Shown piece after piece: positions 57,313 through 64,000 of a DNA stretch of 64,000 nucleotides (its first letter is position 1; every line of letters begins with the position of its first letter). The translations under genes and the position numbers were made by a program. The stretch lies in assembly GCA_965153355.1 (NCBI GenBank), contig OZ231127.1, positions 98,394,001-98,458,000 of the forward strand, given 5' to 3'. Origin of the DNA: Flaccisagitta enflata (Eukaryota; Chaetognatha; Sagittoidea; Aphragmophora). The notes under the pieces are model-generated. The model was not told where the DNA came from. It saw only the letters and a list, made by a program, of their open reading frames with translations, and did not search any database.

Positions 57313-58550
57313 AAGGAGGTTAAAAAATGAATATCATGATAACCGGCCTTGAGAGAAAAAAAGCAAAAAAATCGAGCAGGGGTAAATTTGAATAATACAC
57401 CAATGTTTGGTAACTTAAAGTTTGCTCGCTGAGTTGAATAGTCGCATGTAACCCGTGGGACTATTACTAGTTGATGAAAACTCATAAAATCATAAGAGAG
57501 GATATTTCTTGATCGGTTTTGCTTGCTGTTTTCTACTGGAGACAGAATGGAGACAAGCCAAAAAAAGCCCTTTGACAAAATTCTTAGACCCCCTAGGGGT
57601 AGGGAGGGTCACAAAAAATGGTTTGAAATTGTGCATTGAGTAGTCATGAATGTCTTTGAACCATTTAATCCGCATTTAATGATGTATCGGAAGCTTGTGC
57701 TAACGTAGATTGGTAGAAAGTCGGGCCCTACTGCTTGCTGTGGAACCGTGACATTTGCCATATATTAAACTCATATTAGCGAGGAGAAAAGACGGTTTTT
57801 CGACGATAGATTTCAACAACTTGACATGTTACATGTCCGTTTACTGCTTTCACTACTACATAGTAATTATTCGATTTTGTTTCGATTTTGCTTTTGACCA
57901 AACAAGTCATGCCTTATATTGCTTTTTGTTGCCTTTTGTTGCCTTTGCTAAGAGGGTGTGCTCATATATTTTTGTTATCTCAATATGGGCTTGTATGCAT
58001 TTTATTGCCTGTCATGTCAACTCTTTCTCTCGTCTTTTTAAAGTACCACTTGCCCTATTGACTCCCTCGACCAAAACGTTTATTTGTAGCTGTTTCGCTT
58101 TTGTTTCTTTCTTGTTATCTTAACACAACGCATTAAAAAAGATGATATATTCGTGATGAAGCTCGGATATTGTGTATTTGATTAGCCTTACGTTATATAC
58201 AAACCAATTGTTTCCATTGCAAAGGCACTCTTTTTTCGTTCTGCCTGACTTACAAATTCAATTTGTCAATGTTTGTTTATCTTCTAGTGTTGTGCAACCG
58301 TGCAAACATCAAATGTTATATAGTTTTGCAATTATTGAAATTCTGAAGTTATTGAAACTAACGCTTTCCTTTCTCGCAATCTTTGAAGTTTAATGATAGT
58401 GAATACATCTGCATGTATCAAAAATATGATAATTTTTTTCAGTTAGAAATAAAGAAAGAAGGTAGAAGTAAGAAGAATAAGAGTGTAGCATGATGAAAGA
58501 TTTGAAATCATTGTCAAAACTTGATTTTCGAGGGAAAAGCTGGTCCTCTC
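57313..58550. other. No recognised gene or repeat
   Basis: About 1.2 kb. A 122-codon frame at 57755-58123 is Phe/Cys/Tyr-rich with hydrophobic stretches but has no recognised family and no splice context. Low-confidence only. Confidence 0.35.
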
Positions 58551-58555
58551 TGCCT

Positions 58556-58587
58556 TGTCAGTCAGTCAGTCAGTCAGTCAGTCAGTG
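58556..58587 (+). repeat. (GTCA)n microsatellite
   Basis: Eight GTCA units. Confidence 0.9.
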
Positions 58588-58779
58588 AAATCAAAATTCA
58601 CTGGCTCATTTATTCAAGTAAGAATTCGCAATTTCGTGACCAATTCTCTCTTCTTCTCTACCTCTTTCCCTAAATTTGCAAAATGGTTATGTCATCTTGT
58701 TTTCACCTTGATTTCTCAGATGTTCTTAAGCCCGAGCAGATGTCTTGTAATAAGCAGGTCTTACCAGCCAATCCTTTTT

Positions 58780-59870
58780 GGGCAGCGGCCCCAAAGGGGG
58801 AAGGGGGATAGGACACAGGGGGGAATTTTGAGACGTCCGTCCGCCCTTCCGTCCATCTGTCCGTCCGTCCCCCCCCCCCCTTGGCCATCGAAGCCTCAAG
58901 TCTGCAGTCTCAGGCCTGATATTGGCCCTCTGAGCCCTCAAATTAGCCCTAGACCTCAATTTAGGCCAAGAGCTCAAATCAGCTTTTGGGCAGGCCCGAA
59001 GAGAGAAGTCCTGTAGAACACAGGGGACTTTCGTTCGTTTAGTTAGTTGTCGTTAGTCCCCCTTCTCTCAGACCCCTCAGGCCTCAAATCTGGCCTCTAG
59101 GCATGCGTCAGCCTCTCAGGGTCTCAAATCCAGCCTCTCAGGCCTCAATCGCCTTCTAGCCTCAAATCTAACTCAGGCCTCAAATCAACCTCAGCCTCAG
59201 TGCTATTCAGGCCTCAAGCCTGGCCTCTCATGCCTCAATTAAGCTCCTCAGGCCTCAAATGTGTCAGCCTCTATTGCCCAACCATGGGCTTCAAGTGATG
59301 TGGCCTTTCCAGCCTTAATCCAGCTCTCTCAAGCCTCAAGTTAGCCCTCTCAAGCATCCCATTGGCATTTTGAGGCCTTATACCAGCCTTCTTAGACCTC
59401 AGTTTAGGCTCTTGGGTACCATGATCAGCCCTCTATAGCATCATCACTTCTTTAGGTAGGATGGGCAAAGTCCCCTGTGTTCTGAGACTTCGTCCTTGCC
59501 TAGGCCGCTGCCCTGCTTCCCCTCCTCCAATTCACAATCACTCAAAGCAGGGCAGTATGTCCCATGACACATATTGCCCTTGGGAAACCTATTGACCTCA
59601 TATCTGCCCTCAGACCTCAATCAGCGCCAGACCTCCAAATCCGCCCTCCAGGCCTCAAATCCCAAAGCCACTTCAGGCCCCTCCAGTTGTCCTCTAGGCC
59701 TCAAGGTGCCCCCACCTCAAATCTGCTCTTTTGGACTAAATCCAGTCCTTCAAATCCGCCTAAGGACGTCTCCAATTCACCCTGTAATGCCAGACATCAA
59801 GAAGCTTTGGGGCCCGCTGCCTGCTCTCACTCCCTGTACTCGTCTCAAGTGAAACCAATCCGATCATAAG
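58780..59870. repeat. Family A-prime elements, tandem and degraded
   Basis: GGCAGCGGCCCCAAAGGGGG, ACACAGGGGGGAATTTTGAG, CTCAGGCCTCAAATC-type units, AGTCCTGTAGAACACAGGGG, GTCCCCTGTGTTCTGAGAC, GCCGCTGCCC. Many apparent single-base losses make borders uncertain. Confidence 0.6.
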
Positions 59871-60173
59871 CCCTGTAGAGTGTCACTTTTACAGGTTGAT
59901 ATATTTTTCTAGGACAAAAGCCCCAAGTCAGGCCTATTAAGTAGAAGAGGCGCCCACTCCCAGTGTTTAGGATTTTGATTTTTCCTTTAAAAAGACAAAG
60001 ATAACATACATAATAAAGGGAGACCAGATAGCGACAAAGAAATAACAGCAGAAATCCCAAGCCTGCATGGATCATTTCAAATCAAAATCCTACAATAAAA
60101 TGAATTAAATTATCTGAATTACCTTCTTTTATGTCTCCCATTACACACAGCCCGCCTTAGCTTTTCTAATTTT
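59871..60173. other. No recognised feature
   Basis: About 300 bp without clear repeat or ORF. Confidence 0.4.
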
Positions 60174-60428
60174 CGGTGCGGACACGCAGCCTCACACCTT
60201 GCCGTGTTGGTCAGTAGGTCGGTAGGTGGAAAGGGGTCTGTATCCGTCCATGCGACCCACGATTGCGGTCTGGTTTTTTCCTTCTGCTCCTATCCAACTT
60301 CCGTCGTAAAAAGGCAGTGGCACGGAAATTCTTAACTAATAATCGGCAGACAGACAGACCAGCAGACCGATGGGCCGATGAACCGACAGGTGAGGTTTAG
60401 ATTCGCGTAACACACGCTAAAAATAGGC
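60174..60428. repeat. Two family B fragments in opposite orientation
   Basis: CGGTGCGGACACGCAGCCTC and CACCTTGCCGTGTTGGTCAG (+), then GACAGACAGACCAGCAGACC and GATTCGCGTAACACACGC (-). Confidence 0.55.
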
Positions 60429-60462
60429 AAATCTAAAACGAGGAGTGATTATGAAAAGATGG

Positions 60463-60885
60463 CGTCAGCGTACCATGCCCGCCTAAGTAGGTTGTGGCTG
60501 AAGTTGAGGAGCAGGACAGCGGCCCCAAAGGGTCAGATGACCTATGCTCACACATGTGAGGGATTTTTCTCCTTCTCTCCTCCATCCACCCCCCCTCTGA
60601 CTCAGATCCTAGCCACAAGGCCCAAATCCCAGCCTTGACGCCCAAATCAGATGGAATTTGGGCCTCAAAAGCTGAGATGACCCAGCTCGAGGTGGAGATT
60701 TGGGCCTCAGGCTGGGATTTGGGCCGCCCAGGCTGGGATTTGGGCCTCCAGGGCTGGGATTTGGGCCTCAAGGCTAGGATCTGATTCAGGAGGGGGGGCG
60801 TATGAAGAAGTAAAGGAGGAGGAGAATATCCCCCATATGTGTGAAAGCATAGATCATCGACCCCTTTGGAGCTGCTGCCCAAAAA
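60463..60885. mobile_element. Family A foldback copy, degraded
   Basis: GCGTACCATGCCCGCC, GACAGCGGCCCCAAAGGGTC, GAGGC units reversing near 60660, CCATATGTGTGAAAGCATAG, GCTGCTGCCC. Confidence 0.65.
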
Positions 60886-61154
60886 CTGACCCTTCTAATT
60901 TTTTTTGAGATTCGATCATTTTTGGAGAATCTCAAATGAGTACACTACGAAAGAATCAAAGTAAATCCACAACCATTTGAGAGCTCTGTAAAAGATTTTT
61001 TAAATGGGGTCTTGCTGGTTGTCCTACAGTTGATCAAAAACAAATATGTTTCTTTTTTGTAGTATGAAATTGGAACACATTAAGTTACATATTCACTCTT
61101 TGTGCCATTTTAAAAAGGATTCTATGCTTGTTTTCTGCTCATGGACATTCAGTC
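60886..61154. other. No recognised feature
   Basis: Contains TTTGAGAGCTCTGTAAAAGA, a motif also seen near 18115 and 45668, probably Tc1-like element debris. Confidence 0.35.
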
Positions 61155-61462
61155 TTTTTTAGTCGAATCATGCCGTGTCGGTCGGTAGGTCCATCCATCC
61201 GTCCGTCCATAACATTTTTGAATTCGGAGCGGTTTTTAGTCGCGGACTAGCGACTCTATAAGAGGCTTTGTCTGTCGGTTGGTCGGTCAGTCGGTCGGTT
61301 GGTTGGTTGGTCCGTGGTGATCAAGTTTGAAAGTGTGAAAACGCGCATTTCCGCCCCTGCCCACCCGTCCGCGACTGGTATTGGCCGTGTATCCGGCCTT
61401 GTTGCATTACTGCTCCTGCCCAACCGTCCGCGACTGGATTGCCGTGTATCTGGCCTTATTTC
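61155..61462 (+). repeat. Family B repeats, nested or tandem
   Basis: GCCGTGTCGGTCGGTAGGTC, then AGTCGCGGACTAGCGACT head, CTATAAGAGGCTTTGTCTG, (GGTC)n, CCTGCCCACCCGTCCGCGAC, GTGTATCCGGCCTTGTTG, and a second tail. Confidence 0.75.
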
Positions 61463-61560
61463 TGCCATGGTTACGTTTCTGTTTACAAGCTAAGAGTAAC
61501 TCATCATTAGGAGGTAAGAAATTATCTATCTGTCGGCCTGCTTGTGAGCCTGTTTGACTG

Positions 61561-61838
<278 letters not shown>

Positions 61839-61849
61839 TTAACGAAACA

Positions 61850-61925
61850 CGGGCGGACGGACCGACGGACGGACGGACCGACTGACAAAGCGGGTTGTAG
61901 AGTTGCATAGCACGCGACTAAAAAA
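61850..61925 (-). repeat. Family B repeat fragment
   Basis: GGACCGACGGACGGACGGAC, AAAGCGGGTTGTAGAGTTGC, TAGCACGCGACTAAAAA. Confidence 0.7.
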
Positions 61926-61944
61926 TAAGCAACCTACAGTCGAA

Positions 61945-62345
61945 AGTGAAATACAAGAAGTTAGCCCCAAAAAAACTGTAGCACCCCCCCTACAGCCTCA
62001 ACTGCTGAATAAAGAAAAATATATAAAGTAAGGAATAGTAGCTTATATCAATACAATTAACCTCATCATAGTGATTTTAGAATTTCATTCCCAGTCTAGA
62101 ATTACGGCTTAAAAACTAGCTAAAAATGACATTTTTTAAATTTTACTAAATATGCAATTTTTCACTAATTTTTTAGCAATATCTCTATAACAGGGATGAA
62201 ATTCTAAAATCGCTCTGATGAGGCCAATTATATTCATATGAGCTGTCATTCCTTATTTAATACGTCTTTCTTTATTCAGTGGTTGAAGTTATAGGGGGGG
62301 TGCTACAGTTTTTGGAGGGTTAACTTCTTGTATTTTACTTTCTTC
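61945..62345. mobile_element. Foldback MITE of about 400 bp
   Basis: AAGTGAAATACAAGAAGTTA, GTAGCACCCCCCCTA and GAATTTCATTCCC on the left are mirrored by GGGATGAAATTC, GGGGGGGTGCTAC and TAACTTCTTGTATTTTACTT on the right. Confidence 0.75.
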
Positions 62346-62404
62346 TGTAGTTACCCGTTCAAAATGGGATTATCTCATGTAAAGCCCTGAAGTCCTCGAG
62401 TCCT

Positions 62405-62702
62405 GTTTTTAGTCACATGCTTCGGCGGTCTTTCCAACCATAGCCAGTCAGTTGGTTGATTTACAGTTCTGTCGGTTGGTCCATCCTTGTTTACTCCTTT
62501 GGCGTTCTTTTGGCGACTCACGGCTCATGTCCATTGTCCACATTTTCTGATGTCCTTTATATCACTGCCACTCTCCATCTGTATTTAAATGGAGTAGTCG
62601 TGTTCTGGACCCTGCCCTGTCAGTCTGTCTTCCTATCCAGTGCTCCATTTATCAAATCATATTCATCATTTCAGTATTTACATGTTTATGTCCATCCATT
62701 TA
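62405..62702 (+). other. Family B head then unrecognised sequence
   Basis: TTTTTAGTCACATGCTTCGG head at 62405; the rest (about 250 bp) is not recognised. Confidence 0.4.
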
Positions 62703-63550
62703 ACAGGGTGTGCAAAAAAATTCGTACTCGCCATTAAATCTGCAGAATAAGTGCCTGAATTTTGAGAATTTTTCTGAATTCTATGTTTTAAGTTGAAGAT
62801 TACATTGATTTTCATATTTTAGTTGAGAAAAAAAGGATGTATGATAGACAGCAGATTGAATTTTTAGGCCAACAGGAACAAGGTTACAGAAGAATTCCCT
62901 TTTTATGAATAAACATTTATTGCTTGTCTAAATATGATTAATATGTTATTTTTGTTGACTGAAATCACTCTCAGTTGATCATTTAATGATCAAATCCTCT
63001 CCCCTTGATGCATTTCTTGTAAAACAAGGTCATTAGACCTAAGTCGCGTGCGTCGGCACTTTCAAAAAAAGTCAGGTAGACAGACAGACAAACATTTTTT
63101 TTCTCAAAAAGACAGTTAAAATAGCTATCTATTACTCCAAGCTTCTTCTCCACTACTCAAAAACATGAATAACTTGATAAAAAGCCTTTAAAACAACTTT
63201 GTGACCAACCGACCGACCAACCGACCAACGGACGGACCGACGGATCGAAAAGTGGCTTATGGAGTTGTGTAGCACGCGACTAAAAACCTATCTAGGGGCC
63301 AATACAGTCGCAAAATCCTGCATTTTTGAAAAAAACACTGCTCTGCAAATGAAATCATGTCAAAATCGGAATTTGTTTATTTTTCTAAAAATATGGCATG
63401 GCCATGTATTAAAATTTTATTAGCTGGTCTTAATTTCTAGTTTTAGTATGACCTACAGAGATACTCTGATTCAAATTTCAGCTCATAACTCCTGTAACAA
63501 GTATGGTTTTCAGGCGATAGACTAAGTACAAAATTTTTTGCACACCCTGT
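62703..63550 (-). mobile_element. Tc1/mariner-like remnant, copy 2, TA-flanked, with nested family B
   Basis: ACAGGGTGTGCAAAAAAATT ... TTTTTTGCACACCCTGT with TA at 62701-62702 and 63551-63552. Right part (63300-63545) matches 18840-19045 of copy 1. No transposase remains. Confidence 0.75.
63026..63288 (-). repeat. Family B repeat, long subfamily, nested
   Basis: ACAAGGTCATTAGACCTAAG ... GACCAACCGACCGACC ... GGCTTATGGAGTTGTGTAGC. Third copy of the subfamily at 1568 and 4916. Confidence 0.75.
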
Positions 63551-63647
63551 TATCTGTTAACTTTTGTATAGGAGAGAATCTCCAAAAATTGCTATGGATG
63601 ACTTTCAAAGAAGCATTTTTATCGCAATCTTGATAATCTATTTCTCT

Positions 63648-63740
63648 TTTAGGTCGTGCACCCGCGACTTTGAGAGAGGCTTTGCCTGATAGTTCTTCCG
63701 TTGGTCCGTTGGTCCATTGGTCCGTCCATCATTCCGACCA
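63648..63740 (+). repeat. Family B repeat, head
   Basis: TTTAGGTCGTGCACCCGCGA, CTTTGAGAGAGGCTTTGCC, GGTCCGTTGGTCC units. Confidence 0.65.
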
Positions 63741-63790
63741 TTAGTTGGTTTGAGCATCTGTCCTTCCAAATTGTGTGTGTGAGTATATGA

Positions 63791-63792
<2 letters not shown>

Positions 63793-63879
<87 letters not shown>
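63793..63879 (+). repeat. (GT)n microsatellite
   Basis: About 43 GT units. Confidence 0.97.
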
Positions 63880-63881
<2 letters not shown>

Positions 63882-64000
63882 AATTTTTGAGGCTTAAAAC
63901 TTCCACGCATTGTAAAAATTGGACAAAGTATAAATTTTGTCCAAGGCAGTTATAAGCAATGAAGAAATAAACGAGATCTAGTTGAAGAGATTGAGAAGGA

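Noticed and set aside
57755-58123. 122-codon frame, hydrophobic and Cys/Phe-rich
   Set aside because: No recognisable domain, no promoter, splice or conservation evidence. AT-rich sequence gives such frames by chance.

Overview
This is a eukaryotic nuclear window, very repeat-rich and gene-poor. The evidence is GT-AG spliced exons, an LTR retrotransposon, many MITE-like DNA transposons with target-site duplications (TSDs), a tRNA-type SINE candidate, dense (CT)n/(CAA)n microsatellites, TTAGGG-like interstitial repeats and two 10-N scaffold gaps. The content fits an invertebrate metazoan, but I cannot name the species from sequence alone.

Only one convincing host gene is present. It lies on the + strand at 44350-53645 in four exons (44350-44505, 47002-47273, 50343-51673, 52426-53645). 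Reading phases agree at every junction and predict a 992-residue protein. The order is an IRE1/RNase L-type protein kinase domain, a KEN-type endoribonuclease domain with the R-N-x3-H motif, a coiled coil, and a C-terminal Kelch-like beta-propeller. This kinase-KEN-Kelch fusion has no visible signal peptide or membrane segment. It is the most interesting biology in the window.

The second coding region is the gag gene (34155-35420) of a young LTR retrotransposon (32301-36704). Its two 733-bp LTRs differ at only four positions by eye. It has a PBS, a polypurine tract and a plausible spliced leader, but no pol.

Layout: 1-8.7 kb is a mosaic of family A repeats (hairpin-ended, with a 20-bp minisatellite core), family B repeats (palindromic head plus GGTCCGTC-type repeats), a 1.3-kb insertion with an 8-bp TSD, a local duplication and long CT/CAA tracts. 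8.7-17.5 kb holds a telomere-like block, a TA-flanked MITE carrying a SINE, and a 3.3-kb foldback element with 163-bp subrepeats. 17.5-20.2 kb is a decayed Tc1/mariner-like element with nested insertions. 20.2-32.3 kb is more family A, MITEs, minisatellites and microsatellites. 32.3-36.7 kb is the LTR element. 36.9-37.9 kb is an 80-bp satellite. 37.9-44.3 kb is nested B, A and MITE repeats. 44.3-53.6 kb is the kinase-KEN-Kelch gene, its introns packed with repeats. 53.6-64 kb is CAA/CT microsatellites, a hAT-type MITE, family A and B repeats, and a second Tc1/mariner-like copy.

Repeated nesting allows several insertions to be read exactly, with target duplications of TA, 8 bp or 7 bp.
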